From a virus, in IMG/VR virus record IMGVR_UViG_3300045421_000607, positions 1-56,631 of that record: a stretch of 56,631 nt of DNA. One strand, given 5' to 3'. The position numbers and the translations under genes were made by a program. Shown here in pieces: positions 32,871-41,169 of this stretch; the stretch's first letter is position 1; each line of letters starts with the position of its first letter. The notes beneath the pieces were generated by a model that was not told the DNA's origin, searched no databases, and saw only the letters and a program-made list of their open reading frames with translations.

Positions 32871-33470
32871 TTAAATGATATCAGCATTATTAATGCTTGT
32901 CAATTTATTTTTTATAAAAATTTTCCCTTTATTATGTAGATTTATAGCGGTTTGAGTGCTAATTTTTAATTTTTTCCCTATTTTATACCAGGCTGTATAT
33001 TTTGCGTTTTGAAAATATCTTAATTTAAATATTTTCAATATTCTTTTGTCTTTTATTCTTTCCAAAAGAGAGAATACAAAGTCAGATTTTTCCTTGATTA
33101 AAGTCTCTGAAAAGTTATATTTTTTTTGGTTTTGTTCCACTATAGTTTTTATAGTTTCATTTTCCATAGTAAATATATTATTTTTTTTATTTAGACAATT
33201 CAAACAGTGATATCTCATTTGATTCCCCAACCACGTAGAAAATTTTACATTTTTATTGGGATCATAATTTAAAATTGACTTATATATTACCATTAATTTA
33301 TCAGAAGCTACATCTTCTGGATCGATGCCAGAATTGACAATGTTTCTATAATATCTTCTTATCATTTGATGACATATTCCGCTGTGTCTAGCTTCAAGCT
33401 CTTTTAAAGCTAAGCTATCATTTTTTGTTCTAACTTGATTTATTAAATCTATATCGGGTATATTGTTCAT
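32871..33470 (-). CDS. Phage sigma-factor-like protein (sigma70 region 2)
   Basis: 199 residues from the ATG at 33470 (the longer frame to 33593 would run deep into the dNMP kinase gene and lacks a site). Region 2 pattern: NDSLALKELEARHSGICHQMIRRYYRN, GIDPEDVASDKLMVIYKSI, YDPNKNVKFSTWLGNQMRYHCLN, as in sigma70/gp55-type factors where this segment binds core polymerase and melts the -10 region. The C-terminus has a helix-turn-helix-like stretch (WYKIGKKLKISTQTAINLHNKGK), suitable for region 4. Likely directs host RNA polymerase to phage promoters. Overlaps the upstream gene by 41 bp. Confidence 0.72.
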   Translation of the reverse strand: MNNIPDIDLINQVRTKNDSLALKELEARHSGICHQMIRRYYRNIVNSGIDPEDVASDKLMVIYKSILNYDPNKNVKFSTWLGNQMRYHCLNCLNKKNNIFTMENETIKTIVEQNQKKYNFSETLIKEKSDFVFSLLERIKDKRILKIFKLRYFQNAKYTAWYKIGKKLKISTQTAINLHNKGKIFIKNKLTSINNADII

Positions 33471-34020
33471 ATATTTCTTCAAAGTTTTTATTGTATTCTT
33501 CGTAAAGAGTTTCTTCGCAAGGATTAGTGCACCAAACCATTTTATAGTGAGATTTCTCTGAAAGAAAAATATCGTTTCTTGCTTCTTCATCATTTGCGGG
33601 CGGAATTATTTTTCCATTTAATACTCTAGAAATATGAATAAGAAATCCTTTATTTTCTTTTATTAACCAATGAAGTTCATCTTTTTCGTATTCCGCGTAT
33701 CTTATGTCTGTTACTATAGGTATAGATGTGTTTTTATCTATATTTTCGTCTAAAAGATCGATCCAATATCTACCATTAGATCGTTCTCTTTTTATTTTTC
33801 CATAAATTACTAATATAGGTCTGATAGACTCTTTTTCCTTGGGACTCAAATTATTTATATCTATATTAAACTCTTCTTCGATAAAAGGTTTTATTTTCTT
33901 CTTTAAGATATCAGCTAGCGCATATCTTTTAGATTTAATTCCTTTTTCTTTAAATTTTTTATGCAAGAAATTGAATAGTGTATCTTTCCCAGATGTTGCT
34001 ACTCCAGTTATTCCGATCAT
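33430..34020 (-). CDS. Deoxynucleoside monophosphate kinase (T4 gp1-like)
   Basis: 196 residues. P-loop GVATSGKDT (6-14), a lid/NMP-binding region around YGKIKRERSNGRYWIDLLDENI, IPIVTDIRYAEYEKDEL, and SRVLNGKIIPPANDEEARND near the end, as in phage dNMP kinases. Phosphorylates dNMPs, including products of the dCMP deaminase/ThyX route. In phages with modified bases such kinases also accept the modified nucleotide. Divergent from the dCMP deaminase gene, each with its own promoter. Confidence 0.85.
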   Translation of the reverse strand: MIGITGVATSGKDTLFNFLHKKFKEKGIKSKRYALADILKKKIKPFIEEEFNIDINNLSPKEKESIRPILVIYGKIKRERSNGRYWIDLLDENIDKNTSIPIVTDIRYAEYEKDELHWLIKENKGFLIHISRVLNGKIIPPANDEEARNDIFLSEKSHYKMVWCTNPCEETLYEEYNKNFEEIYEQYTRYRFNKSS

Positions 34021-34030
34021 TATTATTTAT

Positions 34031-34059
34031 ATAATACTTTATAAAAATATAAATGTCAA
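34031..34059 (-). promoter_or_regulatory. Sigma70-type promoter of the dNMP kinase gene
   Basis: Minus strand: TTGACA (34059-34054), 17-nt spacer, TATTAT (34036-34031), 10 nt to ATG at 34020. Back to back with the deaminase promoter. Confidence 0.7.
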
Positions 34060-34066
34060 GCTCTTA

Positions 34067-34095
34067 TTGACGTATGCATAATATCTTGATATACT
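34067..34095 (+). promoter_or_regulatory. Sigma70-type promoter, leaderless GTG gene
   Basis: TTGACG (34067-34072), 17-nt spacer, TATACT (34090-34095), then six bases and GTG at 34102. Confidence 0.8.
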
Positions 34096-34101
34096 ATTTT
34101 A

Positions 34102-34518
34102 GTGAGTAGAATTTCATTTGAAAAATTTGCTATTGAATTGGCGATCACCGCTTCTGCAAGATCAGAAGATCCATATAAGAAGGTAGGATGCTCTATACTA
34201 AATAGAGACGGCAGACTTTTAAGTATAGGTTATAATGGGCTAGTTTCAAAACATATTGTTGGGCAAAACTTTTGGGAAAATAGAGATGCTAGACGAAATT
34301 ATGTGATTCATGCTGAGACTAATGCTTTATCTTGCGTGTCAAGATATGACAATCCGTATTTATTAGCCTCGACTCTTTTGCCTTGTTCTTGCTGCGCAAT
34401 TAATATTGCATCGTATGGTATAAAAAATGTTTTGTATATAGATGACTATAACAGAGATAAAGAGGCAATTAATATCTTTAGATTTTATAATATAAATTTA
34501 TTAAAATATAAAATATGA
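34102..34518 (+). CDS. dCMP deaminase
   Basis: 138 residues, GTG start set by the promoter spacing. Zinc deaminase motifs HAE (H70, E72) and PCSCC (C95, C98); DPYKKVGCSILNRDGRLLSIGYNG at the start is typical for dCMP deaminases. Produces dUMP for ThyX. The stop overlaps the carbamoyltransferase start by 4 bp. A ComE-type deaminase is the only close alternative. Confidence 0.9.
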   Translation: MSRISFEKFAIELAITASARSEDPYKKVGCSILNRDGRLLSIGYNGLVSKHIVGQNFWENRDARRNYVIHAETNALSCVSRYDNPYLLASTLLPCSCCAINIASYGIKNVLYIDDYNRDKEAINIFRFYNINLLKYKI

Positions 34519-36242
34519 ATATTTTATCCTGCAATTATAACCATGATGGCTCTGCGGCTATATTAAAAGATGGAAAAATAGCAGGTTATGTTAATACCGA
34601 AAGATTCACAAGGATAAAGAAACATCCTGGCGTTACTAAGCAAGCCTTTAATGAATTATTTAAAATGGCGAATATAGCTCCATCAGAAATAGATATGTAC
34701 ATATTAAATAATTTAAATTATATGTTTTCGCCTGTTTATTATTCAGAGAATAATGGATATTATCAAAACACTTGGGAGAATTTTTTGATACGAGACGATA
34801 CCAGAAAAGATTTACTATCAAAAGATAGGTTTTTTGATATAAAAGATTATGGACTTGATTTAGTCAATAAAGATTTTTTTCCCAAGGTTTCAAATTTTAA
34901 ACTTAACTTTTCTACAAGCGCACATTTTAGAAATTTTCAAAGAAGCTGCTTGGTGAACATACCTCATTATGTTCTTCATGCTGCTGCCGCTTATTATACT
35001 TCTCCTTTTAAATCTGCAACTATTTTTGTTTGGGATCCTACAGGTTTTGAAGCGTTTATAGGTTTTGGGAACAAGATATTTTCTATTTTTAATGATTCGA
35101 TGCTTAATTTTATTAATTTTGGCAGAATCTACGCAGAAATGAGTGAGACAATACTTTTGGAATCTTCGCTGACTTCTGCCGGCAAGTTGATGGGACTAGC
35201 GGCATACGGAAAGAGTTCGCTAGATAAAAAATTCGAAGATTTTAATCTTTTTTCCAATTCGAATTATGCAAATATTTTTGATCTCATAAAGAATGAATCT
35301 AATAAAAATCCTAAATTCTATCAAGAAAAACATATGAAGTTAGACGCAAAAGCTGCGTTTATAACGCAGTCTTTATTAGAAAGTCAATTAGAATATATGT
35401 TTAAATTTCTTTATCAATATGCTTTGGTAAATAATATAGAGCCAAACATATGTATATCTGGTGGGACCGGATTAAATTGTGCAGCTAATGAAAAAGCTTT
35501 TTCTAATTCTAAATTTAAAAATATATTTATGCATCCTGCTTCCGGAGATGATGGTACGGCATTAGGAGGAGCGCTCTACCATTGGCATCATACCCTAGAT
35601 AATCCAAAAGAAAGCTATAGTAATTCAGAACTTATGTATTCAAAAAAGTGTTATTCAAATTTTGAAGTAGAAGAAGCCGTAAAATTGTTCGGCGCAGAAA
35701 TTCAAGTTAGAAAGACAGATAATTATATTAACACTGCTGCTCGATTTATAGCCGATGGGAAAGTAATAGCTTGGTACGAAGGCGGATCTGAAATAGGGCC
35801 AAGAGCTTTAGGACATAGAAGTATACTAGGAGATCCAAGATCGGTCTCTATAAGAGATTTTTTAAATCTTGAAGTAAAGAGTAGAGAATCTTACAGACCC
35901 TTAGCCCCATCAATTTTAAAAGAATATGCAAAAGAATGGTTTGGTATAGAAGAGAGCCCATTTATGCTTAGATCAACAAAAATATTAAAAGATTCTCTAC
36001 CAGGCATTGCTCATGTAGACGGCACATCTAGGCCTCAGGTGCTTGATGCAAAAGACAACCCAAATTATTATAATTTAATTCTATCTTTTTTTAAGATAAC
36101 TGGTATTCCCATGATTTTAGACACCTCATTTAATATTAAAGGAGAACCAATAGTAGAAACCCCTGAAGATGCGTTAAAGAGCTTTCTTAGGAGCAAAATA
36201 GACGCTCTAGTATTCCCTGGGTTGATAATAACAAAGAGATGA
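34515..36242 (+). CDS. Carbamoyltransferase, NodU/TobZ family
   Basis: 575 residues. N-terminal Kae1/HSP70-like domain: NYNHDGSAAILKDGKIAGYVNTERFTRIKKH, HAAAAYYTSPF, VWDPTGFEAF, CISGGTGLNCAAN and GDDGTALGGALYHW; C-terminal YrdC-like part: EIGPRALGHRSILGDPR, YRPLAPSIL and DTSFNIKGEPIVETPEDA. Uses carbamoyl phosphate and ATP to carbamoylate a hydroxyl group. Immediate neighbour of dCMP deaminase and dNMP kinase. Known targets of the family are antibiotics and Nod factors, and (from memory) phage relatives act on hydroxymethylcytosine; a glycan target is equally possible. Confidence 0.92.
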   Translation: MNILSCNYNHDGSAAILKDGKIAGYVNTERFTRIKKHPGVTKQAFNELFKMANIAPSEIDMYILNNLNYMFSPVYYSENNGYYQNTWENFLIRDDTRKDLLSKDRFFDIKDYGLDLVNKDFFPKVSNFKLNFSTSAHFRNFQRSCLVNIPHYVLHAAAAYYTSPFKSATIFVWDPTGFEAFIGFGNKIFSIFNDSMLNFINFGRIYAEMSETILLESSLTSAGKLMGLAAYGKSSLDKKFEDFNLFSNSNYANIFDLIKNESNKNPKFYQEKHMKLDAKAAFITQSLLESQLEYMFKFLYQYALVNNIEPNICISGGTGLNCAANEKAFSNSKFKNIFMHPASGDDGTALGGALYHWHHTLDNPKESYSNSELMYSKKCYSNFEVEEAVKLFGAEIQVRKTDNYINTAARFIADGKVIAWYEGGSEIGPRALGHRSILGDPRSVSIRDFLNLEVKSRESYRPLAPSILKEYAKEWFGIEESPFMLRSTKILKDSLPGIAHVDGTSRPQVLDAKDNPNYYNLILSFFKITGIPMILDTSFNIKGEPIVETPEDALKSFLRSKIDALVFPGLIITKR

Positions 36243-36604
36243 ATGACTTATTTTTTATTTTTATAAATTTATTTTTCATGTATATATGGTTTAATACAGA
36301 TGCATTTATAGAATACTGCAGATATATAAGATATTTTTCTTATAAATTTAAAGTAAAAGAATACCTTTCTTTTAGGGACAAATATCCTAATATTTCTTAT
36401 CACGCTTTTCTTATATTAAATTATAATAATTTTTTTATTAGACTTATTACATGTCCCTCATGTTTAGGAGTATGGCTTAATTTCGTGACGGTATTATTCT
36501 ATAATAATAAAGCGTTTTTCTTTAGTAATTTTGCGTTAAATATGATATTATATTATATATTGGCTATACTTAAAAATAAATATGACAGAATCAACAATTT
36601 TTAA
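36239..36604 (+). CDS. Small membrane protein, DUF1360-like
   Basis: 121 residues with three hydrophobic helices (about 3-20, 60-95 region and 98-113) and a CPSCLGVW motif at the head of one helix, typical of DUF1360-type proteins of phages and bacteria. Overlaps the carbamoyltransferase stop by 4 bp and the next gene by 23 bp. Possibly redox or metal-linked through the two Cys; function unknown. Confidence 0.6.
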   Translation: MNDLFFIFINLFFMYIWFNTDAFIEYCRYIRYFSYKFKVKEYLSFRDKYPNISYHAFLILNYNNFFIRLITCPSCLGVWLNFVTVLFYNNKAFFFSNFALNMILYYILAILKNKYDRINNF

Positions 36605-36875
36605 TTTAGAATCTTTTGTTGAATTTTTGAAAAAAAATAATTTCAACTCGCACCAAAGACTCAATAAATTTTCAGAAGTTGTAAAATTTTTTGACAATTC
36701 CTTAGGGGGATGCGGATGCAACAAAAATACTAGAGTTAAATTTGCCAACGATTTTTATTTTAATTTTATAAAAGAAAGCACAGACCATATAGATGGAGTC
36801 ATTTTTAAAGAATTATCTTTTTCTAAGCAGATAGTTTTTGTAGACAAAAATAATACTATAATTAAACAATTTTAA
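36582..36875 (+). CDS. Small conserved phage protein with GCGC motif
   Basis: 97 residues, soluble, helix-rich N-terminus, then GGCGCNKNTRVKFANDFYFNFI. The CGCNKNTR stretch is seen in small proteins of several large phages (recalled). Overlaps the membrane protein gene by 23 bp. Function unknown. Confidence 0.6.
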   Translation: MTESTIFNLESFVEFLKKNNFNSHQRLNKFSEVVKFFDNSLGGCGCNKNTRVKFANDFYFNFIKESTDHIDGVIFKELSFSKQIVFVDKNNTIIKQF

Positions 36876-36878
36876 CGC

Positions 36879-36907
36879 TTGACTTTATTAAAAAAAATAA
36901 TTAGCAT
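36879..36907 (+). promoter_or_regulatory. Sigma70-type promoter before the IMPDH/GMPR gene
   Basis: TTGACT (36879-36884), 17-nt spacer, TAGCAT (36902-36907). ATG is 11 nt downstream at 36919. Confidence 0.6.
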
Positions 36908-36918
36908 TGTACTTACTG

Positions 36919-38037
36919 ATGCATTTTAAAGAAGCGATAGGATACGACGACATAGCTTTATTGCCAAACTTTTCAGAAATTACCTCTAGAAAAGAGGTAG
37001 ACACTACAACAAAGATTTCGAAAAACAATTATATTGATATTCCTATTATTCTATCTCCTATGGACACGGTCTCTTCTGTAAAGGCTTGCATAAAATTAAA
37101 TAGACTTGGTGCCGCAGGAGTTCTGCATAGATTCTTATCAATCGAAGACCAAGTTAGCAAGGCTATTTATATAAGAAACGAAAGTAATTTCTGCATAACA
37201 GCAATAGGTTTAAAAGATGCGCGAAATAGGTTGGAAGCAACCGCACCTTATACAGACATTTTTTTTCTAGATACGGCTAACGGATTGTCTTCTAATGTCG
37301 AGGATTTTTTAATTAATTACAAGCAGTCTAATTTTCAACAAGATATTATTGTGGGTAATACCCTAACGAAAGAAAGCGTATATAGATTAGCTAATTTAAG
37401 GGCCGATGGATTTCGACATCTTATTGGGCCAGGAAGCATGTGCCTTACTCAAATAAAAACTGGGATTGGATGCCCGAGCGTAACAGGCCTTTATTATGGT
37501 TGGAAGGCCGTAAGAAATTTTCAATTATCCAATTTAGATTATTTTCGTAATGAAAATCCCAAAGAAGAAAACCGCCCTAGTATTTTAGCAGATGGTGGTA
37601 TTAGATATCCTCGAGATCTTGTTAAGGCTATAGCTAGTGGAGCAGACGCAGTTATTTGCGGAAGGATATTTGCCGGTCTGAGAGATGTAGTAGATGAAGA
37701 GAATATTATAGAGAAGCATGGTCGTTATTACGCTAAATACAGAGGCATGGCCAGCAAAGAGGTTGTCGAAGATTATGAGTTGTATGATGGCTCTAAAAAG
37801 AATCTATTTGTAGAAGGAGATAAAACTCTTGTGCCTCTTCGAGAAGATAAGACGATAGAAGATATTGTATTTGATTTTGCAAACGGTCTTAGAAGCGCTA
37901 TGAGCTATTTAGGTTTTAAATCTTTAGAGAAAATGAGAGGCGGAATTTGGGAAGATAGAATTAGAATAGTTAAAGTTACTTCTAATAATATGTATGAGAG
38001 CTTTTCTCATGGCAAAATGAGTATTGACAATATATAA
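36919..38037 (+). CDS. IMP dehydrogenase / GMP reductase family enzyme, no CBS domain
   Basis: 372 residues from the ATG; an in-frame TTG at 36907 overlaps the -10 box and is rejected. Features: GYDDIALLPNFSEITSRKEVDT, ILSPMDTVSS, GPGSMCLTQIKTGIGCP (catalytic Cys loop), ILADGGIRYPRDLVKAIASGADAV and YRGMASK. The KTG after the Cys loop looks like GMP reductase, while the C-terminal GLRSAMSYLGFKSLEKMR resembles IMPDH, so the reaction direction is not settled. Length fits GMPR or CBS-less IMPDH. Works on the purine branch point next to PurA (39.4 kb). Confidence 0.85.
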   Translation: MHFKEAIGYDDIALLPNFSEITSRKEVDTTTKISKNNYIDIPIILSPMDTVSSVKACIKLNRLGAAGVLHRFLSIEDQVSKAIYIRNESNFCITAIGLKDARNRLEATAPYTDIFFLDTANGLSSNVEDFLINYKQSNFQQDIIVGNTLTKESVYRLANLRADGFRHLIGPGSMCLTQIKTGIGCPSVTGLYYGWKAVRNFQLSNLDYFRNENPKEENRPSILADGGIRYPRDLVKAIASGADAVICGRIFAGLRDVVDEENIIEKHGRYYAKYRGMASKEVVEDYELYDGSKKNLFVEGDKTLVPLREDKTIEDIVFDFANGLRSAMSYLGFKSLEKMRGGIWEDRIRIVKVTSNNMYESFSHGKMSIDNI

Positions 38038-38052
38038 TATATATAGTAGCAT
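38024..38052 (+). promoter_or_regulatory. Sigma70-type promoter, leaderless
   Basis: TTGACA (38024-38029, inside the end of the preceding gene), 17-nt spacer, TAGCAT (38047-38052), ATCAAA, then ATG at 38059. Confidence 0.75.
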
Positions 38053-38058
38053 ATCAAA

Positions 38059-38421
38059 ATGAGATATTTTAAATATATTACAATTATTTTAGTAACAATT
38101 TGGGTTATTTTTTGTTCGAATTCTAATGCTCAGGATTTTCAATCAAATGACTACAACAAATCAAGGATGACTTATTTTCAAACGAAAGCAAAGATTGAAA
38201 GGTATCAAAAAGATATTTATCACTATAAAGCTCAAAAATTAGCATTAATGTCTAATGGAGATTTTAAATCAAAAACCTTTAAAAGAATTTCTTCTTCTCT
38301 CGAGAAGAGAGAAAGAGACGTCGCAAGACTTCAAATTATCAAAAATAATAGTGGCGTCTTTTCTTGTCAAGTCCCCAAAGATTTTATCCAACCAGTAGAA
38401 AGGAATTTACTGAATGAGTAA
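38059..38421 (+). CDS. Secreted helical protein with signal peptide
   Basis: 120 residues. Clear Sec signal peptide: basic start, hydrophobic core YITIILVTIWVIF, and a likely cleavage after SNA (AQDF). The mature part is charged, helical (AKIERYQKDIYHYKAQKLALM) and has one Cys near the C-terminus. Export suggests a periplasmic role, such as lysis or superinfection exclusion; nothing more specific is visible. Overlaps the next gene by 8 bp. Confidence 0.65.
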   Translation: MRYFKYITIILVTIWVIFCSNSNAQDFQSNDYNKSRMTYFQTKAKIERYQKDIYHYKAQKLALMSNGDFKSKTFKRISSSLEKRERDVARLQIIKNNSGVFSCQVPKDFIQPVERNLLNE

Positions 38422-38614
38422 TAAATTATTTATCTTAAAAAAGATGATTGGTAAGAAAATCGTAGTAATTGAAGACCTTGCAAAGTTTATAACTTGGTTT
38501 GGGATAGTCGAATCGGTCAAAGACGAAGAGACTTTGGTGGTAAAAAACGAAAATGAAGAAAGCTTCAATGTATCAATTTTTAATATTAGAAATCCATATC
38601 AAGATATAATATAA
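38414..38614 (+). CDS. Small hypothetical protein (66 aa)
   Basis: 66 residues, strand-rich, with a KOW-like or SH3-like look (IGKKIVVIEDLAKFITWFGIVESVKDEETLVV). Tightly coupled to both neighbours. The 38622 gene has a TATAAT inside this gene's end. Function unknown. Confidence 0.5.
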   Translation: MSNKLFILKKMIGKKIVVIEDLAKFITWFGIVESVKDEETLVVKNENEESFNVSIFNIRNPYQDII

Positions 38615-38615
38615 T
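38610..38615 (+). promoter_or_regulatory. TATAAT box six bases before the oxygenase gene
   Basis: TATAAT, CATACT, then ATG at 38622; it includes the stop codon region of the preceding gene. No good -35 box. Confidence 0.4.
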
Positions 38616-38621
38616 CATACT

Positions 38622-39191
38622 ATGAGTGATAATAACGCAGATATCCTTCTTAAGGAGCGCGAGAAAATAAATAAAATTTTGAACCCTGAAGCTAAATCTG
38701 AATATAAAGTTATTGACGATGCACTCGATAAAAGCGCTTTCTTTTCTTTACAAAAGGTACTAATTGATTATAGTGCATTTCCTTGGTATTATGGACCCAG
38801 CGTTACATTCCCTGGCGATTCTGATAATAAATATTGTTTATTTTATCATTTGTTTTATTCTGGTCCCAGGTCTATGCCATCTCAATATTTTAATTTGATT
38901 TTACCTATATTAGATATTATTAAACCAAATTCCTTAGTTAGGATTAAGGCTAATCTTTACCCAAACAGTGGAGATTACCACGAGCATGACATGCATGTAG
39001 ATTTTTCATTTCCTCATAAAGGTGCAATATTTTTTATTAACACAAACAATGGATTTACTATTTTAGAAGATGGCACGAGAATAGAAAATAAAGAAAACAG
39101 ACTGTTGCTGTTTGATACCTCTAGGCCTCATACAGGCACAACATCTACAGATGCATCTGTAAGATGTAATATAATTTTTAATTATACATAA
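38622..39191 (+). CDS. 2-oxoglutarate/Fe(II)-dependent dioxygenase
   Basis: 189 residues. Double-stranded beta-helix motifs: HEHDMHVDFSFPHKGAIFF (H-x-D iron ligands), DGTRIENKENRLLLFDTSRPHTG (distal His) and a late Arg (SVRCNIIFNY) for 2-oxoglutarate. Length typical of small phage P4H-like oxygenases. Could hydroxylate a protein, sugar or nucleobase; located in the nucleotide-metabolism block, which makes a nucleic-acid or nucleotide target worth testing. Confidence 0.8.
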   Translation: MSDNNADILLKEREKINKILNPEAKSEYKVIDDALDKSAFFSLQKVLIDYSAFPWYYGPSVTFPGDSDNKYCLFYHLFYSGPRSMPSQYFNLILPILDIIKPNSLVRIKANLYPNSGDYHEHDMHVDFSFPHKGAIFFINTNNGFTILEDGTRIENKENRLLLFDTSRPHTGTTSTDASVRCNIIFNYT

Positions 39192-39194
39192 TTT

Positions 39195-39404
39195 ATGCTT
39201 GATTCGCAAGAGAATCAAATAGAGATTGATGTTTTCACTCCTTACTTAAGGGCTTACGATAGAGCTCCCATACATAGAATTACAAAGAAATTTAATAGGA
39301 ATGAAAGATGTCCTTATACGGATATAAAATTCAAAAAATGTTGCGGTAAAGATGGTAAAAACTTTTGTCCAAAGCTCACAAAAGATTATATAGATAATTT
39401 ATAA
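39195..39404 (+). CDS. Small SEC-C-motif-like protein
   Basis: 69 residues. RNERCPYTDIKFKKCCGKDG is a variant of the SEC-C zinc-binding motif (C-x-C...KKCCG) found at the SecA C-terminus and in many small adapters; here the first C-x-C is reduced to one Cys. The N-terminal part is short and acidic. Overlaps the purA start by one base. Zinc binding and a protein-contact role are inferred. Confidence 0.6.
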   Translation: MLDSQENQIEIDVFTPYLRAYDRAPIHRITKKFNRNERCPYTDIKFKKCCGKDGKNFCPKLTKDYIDNL

Positions 39405-40408
39405 TGGATTTAAAATATGCAGATGTTGTTATAGGTCTCCAATTTGGGGACGAAGGGAAAGGCAAAGTCAGTAGTTTTTTATCCAAGGACTATGATATGG
39501 TTTGTAGGTTTAATGGTGGACCAAATGCTGGGCACACGGTCTATATTGAAAATATAAAATATAAAACTCATGTTATACCTTGCGGAATTTTTTATAATAA
39601 AACCAGCATAGTTGGTCCAAATTGTGTTTTAAATTTAGACAAGTTTTATCAAGAGATTGAGTATTTAAAAAATAATGGTTTTGATATAGATTTAATTAAA
39701 GTTAGTCCATATACTCACGTGATAACTGATAAGCATATACAGTGCGATTTAGAATATTTACAAGAAAAATTTGGTACTACTGGGCAAGGTATAGCTCCGG
39801 CTTATTCCGATAAAATGATGAGGAGTGGGCTTAGAGCAGAAAGTTCAATAGATAAAAAATACATATGGGATGGTAATCTAAAAGGCAAAGTCTTATGCGA
39901 AGGAGCGCAAAGTTTTTGGCTAGACATTAATTATGGTAATTATCCTTATGTTACTAGTAGTGAAACCCTACCTTATGCAGCTTGTTCTTTGGGTTTTTCT
40001 CCTAAAAAAATTAATAAAATAATTGGTGTAGCAAAAATATATGAAACCAAAAGCGGTGTTGATCCTCTTTTCCCGGACCTTTTGCTTCAAGATTTGATTT
40101 TTAATAAGATTATAGAACTTGGCAAAGAATTTGGAACTACTACAGGCAGAAAGAGAATAGTGAATTGGATGAGGATAGATAGATTGATATATGCTATAAA
40201 CAAAAGTGGGATTAATTATTTAATCATAAACAAGTGTGATATCTTAGAACGGGTAAATCAATTTAAATTAATTTCTGATTCTTTGAAAAATCAGATCGAA
40301 GATTTTAAAAATTTAAATGATATGTGTGCTTTTATAAATACCTTTATAAGAAATAATTTAGACGAATGGGTTGATATAAAATATTCTTTTAGTCCAGAAT
40401 ATATTTAG
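39404..40408 (+). CDS. purA: Adenylosuccinate synthetase
   Basis: 334 residues. P-loop-like start GLQFGDEGKGKVSS with the catalytic Asp (D16), FNGGPNAGHTV, GTTGQGIAPAYSDKMMRSGLR and a C-terminal GTTTGRKRIVNWMRIDRL. Shorter than bacterial PurA (about 430), like phage and archaeal forms. Converts IMP, GTP and Asp toward AMP. Retention of the Asp argues for PurA (or PurZ0-like) rather than the PurZ enzymes of 2-aminoadenine phages. Acts in series with the IMPDH/GMPR-family enzyme upstream. Confidence 0.93.
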   Translation: MDLKYADVVIGLQFGDEGKGKVSSFLSKDYDMVCRFNGGPNAGHTVYIENIKYKTHVIPCGIFYNKTSIVGPNCVLNLDKFYQEIEYLKNNGFDIDLIKVSPYTHVITDKHIQCDLEYLQEKFGTTGQGIAPAYSDKMMRSGLRAESSIDKKYIWDGNLKGKVLCEGAQSFWLDINYGNYPYVTSSETLPYAACSLGFSPKKINKIIGVAKIYETKSGVDPLFPDLLLQDLIFNKIIELGKEFGTTTGRKRIVNWMRIDRLIYAINKSGINYLIINKCDILERVNQFKLISDSLKNQIEDFKNLNDMCAFINTFIRNNLDEWVDIKYSFSPEYI

Positions 40409-40496
40409 ATATTAATTGTCCTTTAAGGCATACAAGAGGCTTATTATATCTATTTTTGTTTCCCATAAATTATTTTGCATTATTTTTTTTATATAT

Positions 40497-40502
40497 GTGT
40501 AA
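40497..40502 (+). promoter_or_regulatory. GTGTAA motif (candidate late promoter), 10 nt before ATG
   Basis: TATGTGTAATAGTTTTTAA precedes ATG at 40513 in a 104-bp gap after purA. Confidence 0.55.
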
Positions 40503-40512
40503 TAGTTTTTAA

Positions 40513-41169
40513 ATGAGTCTAACAAAATTTCGACCTATTCCTTCTTGTCCGAAGACTACTATAATTTTAGACAGGTATAATAAACCTCTTAAATGTTTTC
40601 AAGGATATAGCATTAGACCAGATATTTGGATACAACCTGATAAAAAATGTCCTAGATTTTTGAGTCACAGATGCACACCATGTAAGTGCAAGCGGTATCC
40701 CTTATGTAGTTCTTCAACAAGGAGAAGAGTCAAAAGTTGGTCAACAGATTTTATTCCGCATCCTACTGATAAAGGAAAGGGGTGGGTTTGTTGTACACCT
40801 ATTTTTGAGTGCGTATCAGGTAATGCACCAGACATATCTATGCCACCAGAATGTAAAACTTGTGTTTGTCCTTTTGGTGGAAATCCAGATAATCCAGACC
40901 CCCATAGCATATGGGATCACTTTAGGGTTGCTACTATTCCTTGTCCTTCGGCGCCATTCTGCAAGCCTGGAACAGTTCCTAAAGCGTTAGGCATAGGACC
41001 TGATGGATGCATGAGATACATTTGCGTTACAGCTCCTCCCTCTATTCCTGATTGGTGCAAAACTGCGCGAGTAGATTGTACTAGAATACCTGGTCATGTT
41101 TGCTGTGGTGGATCAGGTGAACCTCCATTACCATGTGGTAGACCGGGTTTTCTCCCTTGCCCTTCTTAA
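40513..41169 (+). CDS. Cysteine-rich late protein
   Basis: 218 residues with about 24 Cys and many Pro, spread as CxxC, CCx and CxC pairs (CTPCKCKRYPLC, WVCCTPIFEC, CKTCVCP, VCCGGSG). No signal peptide. Reads like several small disulfide- or metal-stabilised modules of the von Willebrand C type. First gene of the late-type block and carries the GTGTAA motif, so a virion or particle-surface role is inferred. Similar Cys/Pro/Gly style to 50101-50595 and the two Pro-Ser proteins. Confidence 0.65.
   Translation: MSLTKFRPIPSCPKTTIILDRYNKPLKCFQGYSIRPDIWIQPDKKCPRFLSHRCTPCKCKRYPLCSSSTRRRVKSWSTDFIPHPTDKGKGWVCCTPIFECVSGNAPDISMPPECKTCVCPFGGNPDNPDPHSIWDHFRVATIPCPSAPFCKPGTVPKALGIGPDGCMRYICVTAPPSIPDWCKTARVDCTRIPGHVCCGGSGEPPLPCGRPGFLPCPS

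Noticed and set aside
33471-33593. Longer N-terminus of the sigma-like factor
   Set aside because: The extra 41 residues are antisense-free but run far into the dNMP kinase gene and do not look like sigma sequence; the ATG at 33470 starts just before the conserved part.
39404-40408. PurZ (2-aminoadenine genome biosynthesis)
   Set aside because: The catalytic Asp of PurA is kept in GDEGKGK, and no DatZ or MazZ-type partner gene is seen. PurZ0-like activity cannot be fully excluded.
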